DNA from: Aphodovivens avicola
Lineage (GTDB): Bacteria > Actinomycetota > Coriobacteriia > Coriobacteriales > Eggerthellaceae
Direction of reading: 5' to 3'
DNA: 64,000 nt
Assembly: GCA_018712515.1 (NCBI GenBank)
Contig: DVGW01000011.1
Coordinates: forward strand, 62,001 to 126,000
In this document: in pieces, positions 26,101 to 35,922 of the stretch
How positions within the stretch are numbered: position 1 is the first letter of the stretch
How the letters are laid out: each line of letters begins with the position of its first letter
Notes under the pieces: generated by a model
The model's database searches: none
What the model was told of the DNA's origin: nothing
What the model saw: only the letters and a program-made list of their open reading frames with translations
Made by a program: the position numbers and the translations under genes

Positions 26101-29100
26101 ATGGAGACACGGAAACCAACGGCAAAGGAGCCGAACGCCCTGCAGCCGCGCCTGCCCAGAAAAGCGGCGGCGCTGGCGCAGGGCGCAACCCTGCTCGTCG
26201 CAGCGGCGCTGCTGGCGGCGATCCCCGCGCTCTTCCCCGTCGGGGAAGCGAACGCCGAGCCGGACGGCGGCGCTCTGGCAGCAGCCGTCGATGGCACCGC
26301 GGCGCAAAACGGCCCCATCGTGCTCGAACCGGGGCAGCCCTTCGATCTGAGCTCCGCCTCCGCCGGGTCCACCGTGTTCATCGGCACATCCGGAACCTAC
26401 GAGCTTCACGGAACCACCCAGGCGCACCTCGAGATCGAAGCGCGGGGCAACGCCGACATCACGGTGCGCCTGGCGGACGGCACGAGCATCGCCCCTGAGA
26501 ACAGCACCGGCAACGACATGTCCGCGCTGGTCATCAACGCGTTCGCGGGCCCCAACGGCACCCCTCGCATCTCCATCGTCACCGAGGAAGGCGCCCAGGC
26601 CAGCCTGAAAGGCGCCAACCGAGGAAGCGGGGTTTCAGTGATGGTCGCGAACACGAACCAGGCCGCGCCGCCCGCCACCGAACCGGTCGTCTCGTTCGAC
26701 GGGGAGAGCGGCAGCACGCTGCAGGTCTCCAGCGACATGAGCACGGGCATGGCGCTGAGCTCAGCGTACGGTCCCAACGCCAGCACCGCCGCCGTCGCCA
26801 TCGCTGGCGGCACCTTCGCCTCCACCGGCTGGGCCCGTCCCGCGATCCTTTGCGGCATTCCGCTGCGGATCACAGGCGATGCCCGCGTGGAGGCGACCAG
26901 CGACGGAGAAGCCCCCGCCATCGGCAACGTGTCCGGCAACGCCTCCGTGTCCATCGAAGGCGGTTCCGTGCGGGCGATCACGCACGAGAACGTCCCTGGC
27001 ATCGGCAGCGTCAGCGGCAACGCGGACGTGTCCATCTCGGGCGGCGTCGTCGACGTCCGCTCCGAAGGGTACCGCTACCGGCAGGCGGACACGCCCGCCA
27101 TCGGCAGCGCAGAGGGCGATGCAGCGGTAAGCGTGTCGGGAGGGCTCGTCATCACCGACGATTTGGCGTACGGAACCTTGGTCCTAGGAAGCCGCGGCGG
27201 CGATGCCGAGGTGCGCATCTCGGGCGGCACGGTGGATGTGGGGTTTGGCGGAGCGGGCGTTCCCCAAGACAGTGACGGGACGGGAACCCTTGCGATTACG
27301 GGAGGGTCCTTCACCGGATTCGCGATGGCGAGCGGCGGCGAGCCGTCCGCACACGCCACGACCGGGTACGGGACCACGGTCTACCGCACGTTCGTCGCAC
27401 TCGAAGATGTCGCGTCGCAGATAGCGGTCACCTCGCTCGACATCGGCGGATCAAGCTATGGGACCAACGACCTGCAGACCTCGCGCGTCAGGTTCCAAGA
27501 CGACGTGTACCGGTCGGGCGTGATGGTCTGGCTGCCGGCAAGCGGAGAAGTTGCAGGCGCGGTCGACGAGAACGGAAACCGCTACACCGGCGAGATCCAC
27601 CCCACCGATATGTCCTCGCCGCTGGACTACGGCATGCTCTACCTGTCGAGCAACCTGACGCTCGACGTCAACACCGATGCAGGCTACGACGGCAGCGCTC
27701 GGGTGCGCAGCGGATCGGACGAGGTCGTCATGGAGGAGGCCGTCGACCCGAACGATGACGGGTATGCGCTGCGGGGGTTCTACGACAAGCCCGAAGGCGG
27801 CACCCTGGTTATGGACGCGCAGTGCCGACTGCTGCCGAACATCGAGGGCTGGACCGACGCCCAGGGCCGCTGGGCGCGGACGGACGCGCCGTTCACCCTG
27901 TACGCTCAGTGGGATCGCAGCTACACGGTGGCGTTCGACGCGAACGCTCCCCGGACGGCGAGCACGACGGTTTCGGGTTCGATGACGGACGCCGAGCTGA
28001 CCCGGGGCACGGCGAGCACGCTGCCTGCGTGCGGGTTCGCGCTTGCAGGCTACCGGTTTGCCGGCTGGAACACCTCGGCAGACGGCACGGGGACGGCATA
28101 TACGGACGGCGACGAGGTGCTCGATCTTGCCGAAGGCGGCGAAACCGCGACGCTGTACGCCCAGTGGGTGCCGTTGACCTACCAGGTGACCTTCAAGGGC
28201 GGCGAGGGTGCAAGCGGGACGATGCCGGCGCAGACGCTCGCATTCGACCAAGCGGCGACGCTCGACGCCAACGCGTTTTCCGCACCGACCGGCGCCGTCT
28301 TTGCAGGCTGGCGCGACGAGGCGACGGGAAACCTGTACGCCGACCAGGCGCAGGCGATAAACCTTTGCGAGGTCAACGAGGACGGAAGCCTTGCCGGCCG
28401 CACGCTGACCGCGCAGTGGGCGCGCAACGACGTCATGCTGACCATCACGCTCGACAACGAGCCGGTGACGCTCGACGATCCCGAAAACTCGCTCGAACTC
28501 ATCCCCGAAGGCGGCGGAGCTGCCGCGATCGGCTTCACCCCGGGCGGCTCCGAGGGAACATACACCCTCCAAAACGTCGAGCCCGGCACCTACTACATCG
28601 ACATCAACGAAGACGGCCACGGCGGAACCGGCCTGCCGACCGGCAGTGTCGCGAAGATAACCGTGGAAGCCGGCACCCCGACGGCGCTGTCCCTCGCGTA
28701 CGCGACAGTCAAGATCGCGACAGAAGGCGACGGCATCGGCGCATGGATCGGCAGCGCCGGCGTTACCGAGCGCATCGTGCTTGTGGGAAACACGGTGAGC
28801 ATCGGCTGCGGCACCGACGCCGAAGGCGGCTACGTATTCGATGGCTGGAGCTGTCGGGGAGCTTCGCCCGCAGGGCTTGATTCGAGCAGCGAGGAAACGC
28901 AGCACGTCACGATCAACGGACCCGTCACGATCACCGCCCATTCCCGCTCGGCGACTTACACGGTGGTCTTCGACGCCAACGGCGGCGACGGACAGATGGC
29001 CCCCCAAACGATGACCTGCCACGAAACGCACGCGCTCGACCCCTGCTCGTTTCTGCGAGACGACTATGCTTTTGCCGGCTGGAACACCGAGCAAGACGGC

Positions 29101-32100
29101 AGCGGCGCCAACTACGCCGACGGAGCCGAGGTCGAAAACCTCGCCCTTGCTGACGGCGCGACCGTAACGCTGTACGCGCAGTGGGCAGCGCGCTATACGG
29201 TGGCATTCGAGGCCAACGCGCCGGCAACCGCCAGTACATCCGTTGCAGGATCGACCTCCGCCCTCTCGATGATCGCCGGGCAGTCGAGCAACCTGCCCGC
29301 CTGCGGCTTTGCCCTGCCGGGCTACACCTTTGACGGATGGAACACCGCCGCAAACGGCACGGGCACGGCCTACGCCGACGGAGCCGAGGTCGTCGACCTG
29401 GCGACGGAGGCCGGATCGACGGTTACGCTGCACGCCCAGTGGGAGCCGCTCGCCTACACGGTCGAGCTGCTCTTGACCGATGACGACGGGGCGACGACCT
29501 CTTTGGGCAGCATCGCGGCAACGTTCGATGCGCCGCTCACCCTGCCGGAGAAGGCAGAAGGAATTCCCGACGACGCAGTGCTGCTGGGATGGGAGACGCT
29601 CGGGCTTGGATCGTTCTATCGCACGGGATCACAGGAGACCAACCTCTGCACGCTTGCCTCCGATGGCGCTCCGGTCGGCCGCAGCCTTTATGCGCTTCTT
29701 GGCGCCACGGGAGAGTTCTACCTGTCCATAGAGGACAACGGCACCCCGGTTGCGCTCGAAGACCCCGCAAGCGAGATCGAACTGGTAGCGGAATCCGGCG
29801 CAGCGTTCGGAGGCTTTTCGGCGATCGGGTCTGGCGTCTACAGCGCAAGCGACATCCCGCCGGGAACCTATTCCGTTGCGATCGCGGGATGGGACACCGA
29901 TGGCACATCCGCCGTCGTCGCGGAGGACGGCAGCGGCACGATCGCGCTCGCGTACTGCACCGTCGAGGCGACGGCAGAGGCGCATGCCGAGGCGTGGCTT
30001 GTCGATCCGGATTCCGGCGAACCCGTCGCGCAGATCGAGCGAATGCTGGTAGGATCCGCCGTGGAGATCGGCTCTTCAGCGGATGAGGGCTACGCGTTCG
30101 AAAGCTGGACGGCCATCGGCACCGCCCCCGACTGGGAGGGCGACGATCCCGCGCAGGCAAACCAGACGATCACGGTAAACGGGCGCGTGCTGCTGGAAGC
30201 GCATCCCGTCGCGAACCGCTACCAAGTGCATTTCGACGCGAACGGCGGTTCGGGGACGATGGAGCCGCAGGACATGGTGCACGGCGAGCCGCAGCGCCTT
30301 TTCGCCAGCGCGTTCGAGCGCGAGGGCTACACCTTCGCCGGCTGGAACACCGCAGCGGACGGCTCGGGGGCGGCGTATTCCGACGGGGCCGAGGTCGCCA
30401 GCCTCGCCTCCGAGGACGGCGCGGCCGTGACGCTGTACGCGCAGTGGGAGCCCAACGCCTACACCGTGCGCTTCGACGCCAACCAGCCCGCATCCGCGAG
30501 CACGCAGGCCTCCGGATCGATGGCCAGCCAGCAGCTCCTCTACGGGCAGGCGGCAGCGCTGAACGAGTGCGGGTATGCGCTCCCCGGCTACGCGTTCGCC
30601 GGATGGAACACCGAGGCGAACGGCAGCGGGACGCGCTATGGCGACGGCGCAGAGGTCGTCAACCTGGCAAACGAGGCGGGCGCGACCGTGACGCTGTACG
30701 CCCAGTGGGAGCCGCTGCCCTATCGGGTGATCCTGCACGTGGGCGAGGAAGCCGACGAGCAGACCCGGACGATCGACGCGTCGTTCGACAGCGCCGTCAC
30801 CCTCTCCTGGCCGGAATCCGTCCCTGACGGCAAGAGCATCGTAGGATGGGAAGGCCTCGCGTTCGACTCGTTCTACGCCGACGGTTCGTCCGTCCTGAAC
30901 CTCAACCAGCTCGAAAGCGACGGGACGCTGGCAAACGACGAGATCCACCTCTATGCCGTGCTCGCCGAAACCGGCACGGTGTACTTCTCGATAACCAACG
31001 ACGGGATAGGCGTGGACCTTGACCCGGCTACGATACAGCTGTCGAGCAACGGAACGACCATCACGCCGTTCGCCGATTCCGGAACGCAGGGGCTCTACAC
31101 CGCGCAGGGCGTCCAGCCCGGAGAATTCGACGTCATCGTCGAAGGGTATGACAGGGGGCCATCAGGAGCAGACTACCATCGTCCGACTCTCAAGGTGGCA
31201 AGCGATGGATCGGGAACCTACGCCCTGGAGCTCTTCACGGTCAGAATCCAGTCTGACGGTCACACGGATGCATTGGGAGCAATTCCCGCATTTGATCCAG
31301 AGTACACAACGGTCGTCAGAGACCGCGAGTGGGGCAACAACCTTTCGATCGAAGCCTTTGTGGACAAAGGGTACAGCTTCGGAGGCTGGACCTGCGCAGG
31401 CGCAACGCCGTCAAACCTTCTCCCGTACAACAGCAATGGACAAACGGTAACCCTGCTCGGACCGGTCACCTTTACGGCACACGCGACTCCCAACACCTAC
31501 CGGATCGCCTTCGACGCCAACGAAGGTAGCGGCGCGATGGCGACGCTCGAGGCGGTCTACGACCAGGCGCAAACGCTGCCCGCCAACGCGTTCGCACGTC
31601 CGGGCTACAGCTTCGCGGGCTGGAACACCGCAGCGGACGGCACGGGCGACGCCTACGCCGACGGGGCCGAGGTCGCCAACCTGGCGAGCGAGGACGGGGC
31701 GGCCGTGACGCTCTACGCGCAGTGGGAGCCGCTGCCCTACGAGGTCGTCTTCTATCCCAACGGTGCGGATGCGGGCGCGATGGACGCCCAGCTGATCAGC
31801 CTCGACGCCGAAACGCCGCTCGCGACCAACCAGTTCGCCCGCGCCGGCCACCACTTCGTCGGCTGGAACACCGCGGCGGACGGAAGCGGGGCGTCCTACG
31901 CCGACGGGGAGGCGGTCCTCAACCTGACCGACGAGGCGGGCGGCCGCGTCGCGCTCTACGCGCAGTGGGAGCACGACTCCTACACGATAGCGTTCGACCC
32001 CAACGGCGGCGAGGGCGAGATGGCAGCCCAAACCGTCCTGGCGAACGAAACCGTGAAGCTCGGCCAATGCGCGTTCTCGCGCGAGGGCTACAGCTTCGCC

Positions 32101-32988
32101 GGCTGGAACACCGCAGCGGACGGCACGGGCGACGCCTACGCCGACGGGGCCGAGGTCGCCAACCTGGCGAGCGAGGACGGGGCGACCGTGACGCTGTACG
32201 CGCAGTGGGATCCCAACGCCTACTCCGTGCACTTCGACGCCAACGCCCCGAGCGGGGCGAGCACGCAGATTGCGGGATCGATGGGCGACCAGGAACTCCT
32301 CTACGGGAAGGAGGCCGCGCTCGCCGGCTGCGGCTACTCCCTGCCGGGCTACGAGTTCGCCGGGTGGAACGCCGCCGCCGACGGCAGCGGCACCGCCTAC
32401 GCCGACGGGGCCCAAGTCGCCAGCCTGACCAGCAAGGCGGGCGCAGTCGTGACGCTCTACGCGCAGTGGAAGCCGCTGACCTACACGGTGACGTTCGAGG
32501 GCGGCGACGGGGCGACCGGGAGCATGGAGCCGCAGGAGCTCGCCTTCGACGAGCCGGCGACGCTCTCCCCCAACGCCTTCGAGAACGGCGGCGCAGCGTT
32601 CGCCGGTTGGTCCGTCGTCGGCGAGACGGGGTCGTCCCAGCTCATCGCCGATGGCGCCGAGGTGGTCAATCTCTGCAGCCTCGATGACGAAGGGGTTCCC
32701 CAGGGGCTGACGCTGCGCGCCCAGTGGGCCGCAGAGCCGGCGCCTGGCCCCGGTCCCGACCCGGACCCCGATCCTGATCCTAACCCGGATCCCGACCCCG
32801 ACCCCGATCCCGCGCCGGGCGGCCCGGACGATGCCGACGGGGGCTCGGACGACGGCGAGGCGGCGAGCGGGCGGCTCTCCCGCACCGGCGACGCCGCGGC
32901 GCCCTTGGCGGCGGCGGCCTTCGCCATGATCATCGCCGCTGGGGCGGGCGCCGCGTGCGCCTGGCGCAAGAGAAGATCGAACCGCTAA
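26101..32988 (+). CDS. Giant InlB-repeat surface adhesin-like protein with sorting signal
   Basis: A 2295-residue protein. A Sec-type signal peptide (hydrophobic residues about 35-55) is followed by a beta-helix-like region to about residue 440 with repeated S-I-S-G-G motifs (VSIEGGSV, VSISGGVV, VRISGGTV). From about residue 600 come Listeria-Bacteroides (InlB B/Flg_new) repeats ending in L-Y-A-Q-W, mixed with three CNA-B-like modules (for example IPPGTYSVAI) and three further modules, forming a super-repeat of about 420 residues. A Pro-Asp-rich spacer precedes LSRTGD, a hydrophobic helix and AWRKRRSNR. It is likely covalently anchored and adhesive; the ligand is unknown. The ribosome site GAGGA precedes the ATG. 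Confidence 0.85.
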   Translation: METRKPTAKEPNALQPRLPRKAAALAQGATLLVAAALLAAIPALFPVGEANAEPDGGALAAAVDGTAAQNGPIVLEPGQPFDLSSASAGSTVFIGTSGTYELHGTTQAHLEIEARGNADITVRLADGTSIAPENSTGNDMSALVINAFAGPNGTPRISIVTEEGAQASLKGANRGSGVSVMVANTNQAAPPATEPVVSFDGESGSTLQVSSDMSTGMALSSAYGPNASTAAVAIAGGTFASTGWARPAILCGIPLRITGDARVEATSDGEAPAIGNVSGNASVSIEGGSVRAITHENVPGIGSVSGNADVSISGGVVDVRSEGYRYRQADTPAIGSAEGDAAVSVSGGLVITDDLAYGTLVLGSRGGDAEVRISGGTVDVGFGGAGVPQDSDGTGTLAITGGSFTGFAMASGGEPSAHATTGYGTTVYRTFVALEDVASQIAVTSLDIGGSSYGTNDLQTSRVRFQDDVYRSGVMVWLPASGEVAGAVDENGNRYTGEIHPTDMSSPLDYGMLYLSSNLTLDVNTDAGYDGSARVRSGSDEVVMEEAVDPNDDGYALRGFYDKPEGGTLVMDAQCRLLPNIEGWTDAQGRWARTDAPFTLYAQWDRSYTVAFDANAPRTASTTVSGSMTDAELTRGTASTLPACGFALAGYRFAGWNTSADGTGTAYTDGDEVLDLAEGGETATLYAQWVPLTYQVTFKGGEGASGTMPAQTLAFDQAATLDANAFSAPTGAVFAGWRDEATGNLYADQAQAINLCEVNEDGSLAGRTLTAQWARNDVMLTITLDNEPVTLDDPENSLELIPEGGGAAAIGFTPGGSEGTYTLQNVEPGTYYIDINEDGHGGTGLPTGSVAKITVEAGTPTALSLAYATVKIATEGDGIGAWIGSAGVTERIVLVGNTVSIGCGTDAEGGYVFDGWSCRGASPAGLDSSSEETQHVTINGPVTITAHSRSATYTVVFDANGGDGQMAPQTMTCHETHALDPCSFLRDDYAFAGWNTEQDGSGANYADGAEVENLALADGATVTLYAQWAARYTVAFEANAPATASTSVAGSTSALSMIAGQSSNLPACGFALPGYTFDGWNTAANGTGTAYADGAEVVDLATEAGSTVTLHAQWEPLAYTVELLLTDDDGATTSLGSIAATFDAPLTLPEKAEGIPDDAVLLGWETLGLGSFYRTGSQETNLCTLASDGAPVGRSLYALLGATGEFYLSIEDNGTPVALEDPASEIELVAESGAAFGGFSAIGSGVYSASDIPPGTYSVAIAGWDTDGTSAVVAEDGSGTIALAYCTVEATAEAHAEAWLVDPDSGEPVAQIERMLVGSAVEIGSSADEGYAFESWTAIGTAPDWEGDDPAQANQTITVNGRVLLEAHPVANRYQVHFDANGGSGTMEPQDMVHGEPQRLFASAFEREGYTFAGWNTAADGSGAAYSDGAEVASLASEDGAAVTLYAQWEPNAYTVRFDANQPASASTQASGSMASQQLLYGQAAALNECGYALPGYAFAGWNTEANGSGTRYGDGAEVVNLANEAGATVTLYAQWEPLPYRVILHVGEEADEQTRTIDASFDSAVTLSWPESVPDGKSIVGWEGLAFDSFYADGSSVLNLNQLESDGTLANDEIHLYAVLAETGTVYFSITNDGIGVDLDPATIQLSSNGTTITPFADSGTQGLYTAQGVQPGEFDVIVEGYDRGPSGADYHRPTLKVASDGSGTYALELFTVRIQSDGHTDALGAIPAFDPEYTTVVRDREWGNNLSIEAFVDKGYSFGGWTCAGATPSNLLPYNSNGQTVTLLGPVTFTAHATPNTYRIAFDANEGSGAMATLEAVYDQAQTLPANAFARPGYSFAGWNTAADGTGDAYADGAEVANLASEDGAAVTLYAQWEPLPYEVVFYPNGADAGAMDAQLISLDAETPLATNQFARAGHHFVGWNTAADGSGASYADGEAVLNLTDEAGGRVALYAQWEHDSYTIAFDPNGGEGEMAAQTVLANETVKLGQCAFSREGYSFAGWNTAADGTGDAYADGAEVANLASEDGATVTLYAQWDPNAYSVHFDANAPSGASTQIAGSMGDQELLYGKEAALAGCGYSLPGYEFAGWNAAADGSGTAYADGAQVASLTSKAGAVVTLYAQWKPLTYTVTFEGGDGATGSMEPQELAFDEPATLSPNAFENGGAAFAGWSVVGETGSSQLIADGAEVVNLCSLDDEGVPQGLTLRAQWAAEPAPGPGPDPDPDPDPNPDPDPDPDPAPGGPDDADGGSDDGEAASGRLSRTGDAAAPLAAAAFAMIIAAGAGAACAWRKRRSNR
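31603..32209 (+). repeat. Two nearly identical 124-bp repeats inside the giant adhesin gene
   Basis: 31603-31726 and 32086-32209 encode the same repeat unit (GYSFAGWNTAADGTGDAYAD and onward to LYAQW) and differ at only a few bases, while other copies of this unit in the gene differ far more. This points to recent gene conversion or duplication within the repeat array. Confidence 0.8.
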
Positions 32989-32997
32989 GCCGCTCAC

Positions 32998-33038
32998 GCC
33001 GCCCTGGCGGGCACCCCGCCGGGGCGGCTCTCTCTTTT
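32998..33038 (+). terminator. Rho-independent terminator after the surface-protein operon
   Basis: A GC-rich stem, GCCGCCCTGGCGGG with CCCGCCGGGGCGGC (one bulge or mismatch), is followed by TCTCTCTTTT, ten bases after the stop codon. Confidence 0.85.
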
Positions 33039-33184
33039 CCCGCCTTTGCCAGCAGACCGGCGCCCGTCAGACGACGTCGCCCGCGCCGAAGCCCTCCTGT
33101 ACGGAAACGCAGACCGAACACGTCCTGCAAAACGTCAAGTTTGGCCCGCTCGTTTTGTTTCATTCAGGCAATTTTTATCCCATC

Positions 33185-33202
33185 TATTCGCCAGAGCGAA
33201 TA
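33185..33202. promoter_or_regulatory. Candidate operator upstream of the soluble LuxR regulator
   Basis: TATTCGCCAGAGCGAATA, a perfect TATTCG-N6-CGAATA dyad. It overlaps a TACAAT (33201-33206) that could be the -10 element, 40 bases before the regulator start. It matches the site at 21395-21412 at 15 of 18 bases including the spacer CCARAR. Confidence 0.55.
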
Positions 33203-33241
33203 CAATTGACCCGTAAGGCTTGGCGAACGGAAGGGTACGCG

Positions 33242-34597
33242 ATGGAGTACGCGAGCGCACGGGAGACCGCTGCGGAATGGGGCGTGTCCGAAAGGCGCGT
33301 TCAGCGCCTGTGCGCCGAAGGGCGCATTCCCGGCGCGCGTAAGGTGAGCGGCTCGTGGATCGTGCCCGCAGACGCAAGCAAGCCGGCAGACCCGCGCAGA
33401 CACGCCGACGCACGATCCCGCGCAGACGCCTCCGAGCCCCAAGGGGTTGGCTCCGACGCCGACGTTTTTGGGAGCGCGAGCACCGACGTCCCAAAAGAGC
33501 CGCTTCCACCCGACGCGCTCGCCGCCAACTCCTCGCATCTTCCCACCGCATCCCTTTCGTCCGAAGGTATCGCATGCGACACGACCGACGGACAGAGCGT
33601 TTTCAGTCGGCTGATGCCCCTTATGAACACCGCCTTCGCCCCCGGCTCTTGCCAGGCAGCCATCGAGTGTTTCGCCGATGAAGGCATGCGCGCGGTCGCC
33701 CAAGCCGAATACTATTATTTCAGCGGACAGGCGGAAGAGGCGGTTCGCGTTGCAAGCGGATTGCTCGCTCACAAAGATCTGGCGGTGAGACTGTCCTCCT
33801 GCCTGATCTACGCCTACGCCAACCTTCCTTTGGGCAACATCAGCAGCGCGCGGTTCGCGCTGGCAGAGCTGCACTTGGCGCTGGAATCCAACACCGCTTC
33901 GCAATCGTCCGAAAACCGCGCAGCCGAAGCGTTCGCCGGATTTGCCGCCGCCGTGCTGCTGCACCTGCCGCTGCCCGACAACGTGCCTCCTGCCGAGAGC
34001 TTCCTCACGTTGCTCCCTCCCGGCCTGCGCTCGTTCGCCCTGTACGTACGCGCGCATCAGATGTACCTGCTTGGCGACTACGCGCGCAGCTTGGGGCTGG
34101 TGGAAGCAACGCTGGCGATGGGGTCGGCAACCCACCCTATCCCCGAGATCTATCTGCGCATGGTCGCGGTGATGGACTGCATGAGCCTCAAGCGCACCGA
34201 CGAAGCGCGGGAGCATCTGCTTGCCGCGTGGGACCTTGCGCGCCCCGACGGCTTGATCGAGGCGTTCGGCGAGCATCACGGACTGTTGGGCGGAATGCTG
34301 GAGTCGGTTATCAAGGCGCAATGGCCCGAAGACTTTAAGCGGATCATCTCCATCACGTACCGGTTCTCGGCGGGATGGCGGCGCATCCACAACGCTGCCA
34401 CCGAAGAAACGGTCGCCGACAACCTCAGCACCACCGAGTTCGCAGTATCGATGCTTGCAGCTCGAAGCTGGACCAACCGCGAGATAGCCGCGCACCTCGC
34501 GGTTTCAGAGAGCACCGTAAAAGGGTACTTGGCCTCGGCGTTCCGCAAGCTGGGCATCAGCAAACGGCAGGAGTTGGGAAAGTACATGCTGCGCTGA
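33242..34597 (+). CDS. Soluble regulator with excisionase-like and LuxR DNA-binding domains
   Basis: A 451-residue protein with no membrane segment. Residues 1-46 form an excisionase/MerR-like helix-turn-helix (SARETAAEWGVSERRVQRLCAEGRIPGARK, then WIVPAD). A low-complexity linker follows. Residues about 120-370 are helical, possibly TPR-like. The C-terminus is a LuxR HTH (STTEFAVSMLAARSWTNREIAAHLAVSESTVKGYL). Having DNA-binding motifs at both ends is unusual. It lies just after the surface-protein operon and shares an upstream dyad with it, so it probably controls both; that is inference. The ATG follows GGAAGGG. Confidence 0.8.
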   Translation: MEYASARETAAEWGVSERRVQRLCAEGRIPGARKVSGSWIVPADASKPADPRRHADARSRADASEPQGVGSDADVFGSASTDVPKEPLPPDALAANSSHLPTASLSSEGIACDTTDGQSVFSRLMPLMNTAFAPGSCQAAIECFADEGMRAVAQAEYYYFSGQAEEAVRVASGLLAHKDLAVRLSSCLIYAYANLPLGNISSARFALAELHLALESNTASQSSENRAAEAFAGFAAAVLLHLPLPDNVPPAESFLTLLPPGLRSFALYVRAHQMYLLGDYARSLGLVEATLAMGSATHPIPEIYLRMVAVMDCMSLKRTDEAREHLLAAWDLARPDGLIEAFGEHHGLLGGMLESVIKAQWPEDFKRIISITYRFSAGWRRIHNAATEETVADNLSTTEFAVSMLAARSWTNREIAAHLAVSESTVKGYLASAFRKLGISKRQELGKYMLR

Positions 34598-34680
34598 CAG
34601 CGCGCCGGCAGACGCAGAGGGCGGCGGATCCGTGCAGCGCAGAAGCCCCTTTGGCTCCGCACAAGCGCAGCGCGCGTCGT

Positions 34681-35346
34681 CTAATCGGTCACGTCGCCGG
34701 ACTGGTCAAGGCTGATGGGATCGCCGACGAACGTCGAGGGGGTCTTCATCAGCACTTGGAAGAAATCCTTGGTGCGCGCGAAGATCTCGCGGAAGTCGTA
34801 CCACGACTGGTTGACGTACTCGCCGTAGTCGCTGGGAACGCCGATCGCCTCCATCCCCACCCCCTGGGCGTCGTAGATCGCGCGGTAGAGATGGTAGGTC
34901 TGGGTGGCGATGACGACGCGGTCCGCGCCGAACACGTGGCGCGCGCGGTACATGGTCTCGTAGGTGGAGAATCCCGCATGGTCGCAGAACACGTCCTCGC
35001 TGGGGACGCCCTGCGAGATGGCGTACTGCTTCATGGCCCAGCATTCGTTGTAGGATTCGGTGCCGTTGTCGCCGCTCATGATGATCTTGGGCGCGGCGCC
35101 GGCGAAATACAGCGCGATGCCGTCGTCGAGCCGATCCTGGAGGATGCCCGAGGGAGTGCCGTCGGGATAAACCGAAGCGCCGAGCACGATGATGGCGTCA
35201 GCGTCGAAGGAGGCCGCGGCCTGCTGGTCGACGATATCGTCTTGCGTCGTGAGGATCGCCGCCGCGTTGGTGCCGGCGAACACGAGCACCACCGCGAAGG
35301 CGATCGCCAGCACCGCTGCCAGCAACCGGCCCACCACCTTAAGCAT
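34681..35346 (-). CDS. DUF218 (SanA/YdcF-like) membrane-anchored protein
   Basis: A 221-residue protein with one N-terminal membrane helix followed by a DUF218 domain: ADAIIVLGASVYPDGTPSGILQDRLDDGIALY, KIIMSGDNG, NECWAMKQYAISQGVP, and ATQTYHLYRAIYDAQG. SanA-like proteins affect envelope integrity, but the reaction is not established. It is convergent with the soluble LuxR gene (84 bases apart) and separated from larC by a repeat-filled gap. Confidence 0.82.
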   Translation of the reverse strand: MLKVVGRLLAAVLAIAFAVVLVFAGTNAAAILTTQDDIVDQQAAASFDADAIIVLGASVYPDGTPSGILQDRLDDGIALYFAGAAPKIIMSGDNGTESYNECWAMKQYAISQGVPSEDVFCDHAGFSTYETMYRARHVFGADRVVIATQTYHLYRAIYDAQGVGMEAIGVPSDYGEYVNQSWYDFREIFARTKDFFQVLMKTPSTFVGDPISLDQSGDVTD

Positions 35347-35463
35347 GTTGTCCGCCTCGCATCTTCATACGCTTCGATGATAGCAAAGCCCCTCCACGGC
35401 TCACCGCCCTTCAACGATCCCGCGCCGAAAATGAAGCGCACCTCCATAAGCCCGGGTCGAAAG

Positions 35464-35583
35464 CGCATCGCACCCCGACTCACGCATCGCGCTCCGTCTT
35501 GCGGACGCGACGCATCGCACTCCGGCTCGCGCATCGCGCCTCGTTTTGCGGACGCGACGCATCGTCTTACGCGCATCGCGCCC
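35464..35583. repeat. 47-bp imperfect tandem repeat
   Basis: Two full units (35464-35510 and 35511-35557) and a partial third, each starting CGCATCGCAC and ending GCGGACGCGA. It lies in the non-coding gap upstream of the DUF218 gene. Open frames through it are repeats rather than genes. Confidence 0.8.
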
Positions 35584-35746
35584 AGCGGCAGTTCTACATC
35601 GCCGCTTTTTCCCTTCTGCTGGAAAAACTTTCGGTAAAGAGCGGATGCCCTTCCGCCAAACTGCACGTGATAGGAAGGACAATGTCGTTTCCCCAGGTCA
35701 TGAATTTTCGATCGTGGAAGATCATGCCATCCGGCTCAAATCAACC

Positions 35747-35799
35747 GCTCTGAATCGCATCTTTTTCCAGCTGAACGGAAAAAAGATGCGATTCAGAGC
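35747..35799. repeat. Long AT-rich hairpin
   Basis: Arms GCTCTGAATCGCATCTTTTT and CC (35747-35768) pair with 35777-35799, with one extra base in a six-base A/T run, around an 8-base loop. It resembles the palindromes at 9731 and 38237 in layout (GAAT, CGCAT, T-run) but not in exact sequence. Confidence 0.75.
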
Positions 35800-35865
35800 T
35801 CAACGGCCCGCTGGCGGGTAGATCGTCGGAAAGGGTCCAGGAAAAGGAGGCGGTTCCGCTTTGCT

Positions 35866-35922
35866 CGACACGATTCCCTAATCGGAACAATCTCCAAGTC
35901 GAAACGATTCCCTATTCGAACC
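35866..35922. repeat. 23-bp direct repeat overlapping the larC 3' end
   Basis: CGACACGATTCCCTAATCGG with AAC (35866-35888) recurs as CGAAACGATTCCCTATTCGA with ACC (35900-35922). The second copy supplies the last codons and stop of larC. Confidence 0.7.

Noticed and set aside
27451..29433. Long minus-strand frame inside the giant adhesin gene
   Set aside because: It mirrors the repeat units of the plus-strand protein and shows no features of its own.
35464..35583. Possible CRISPR or iteron origin
   Set aside because: The 47-bp units are directly adjacent with no spacers, and no cas or replication gene is nearby.
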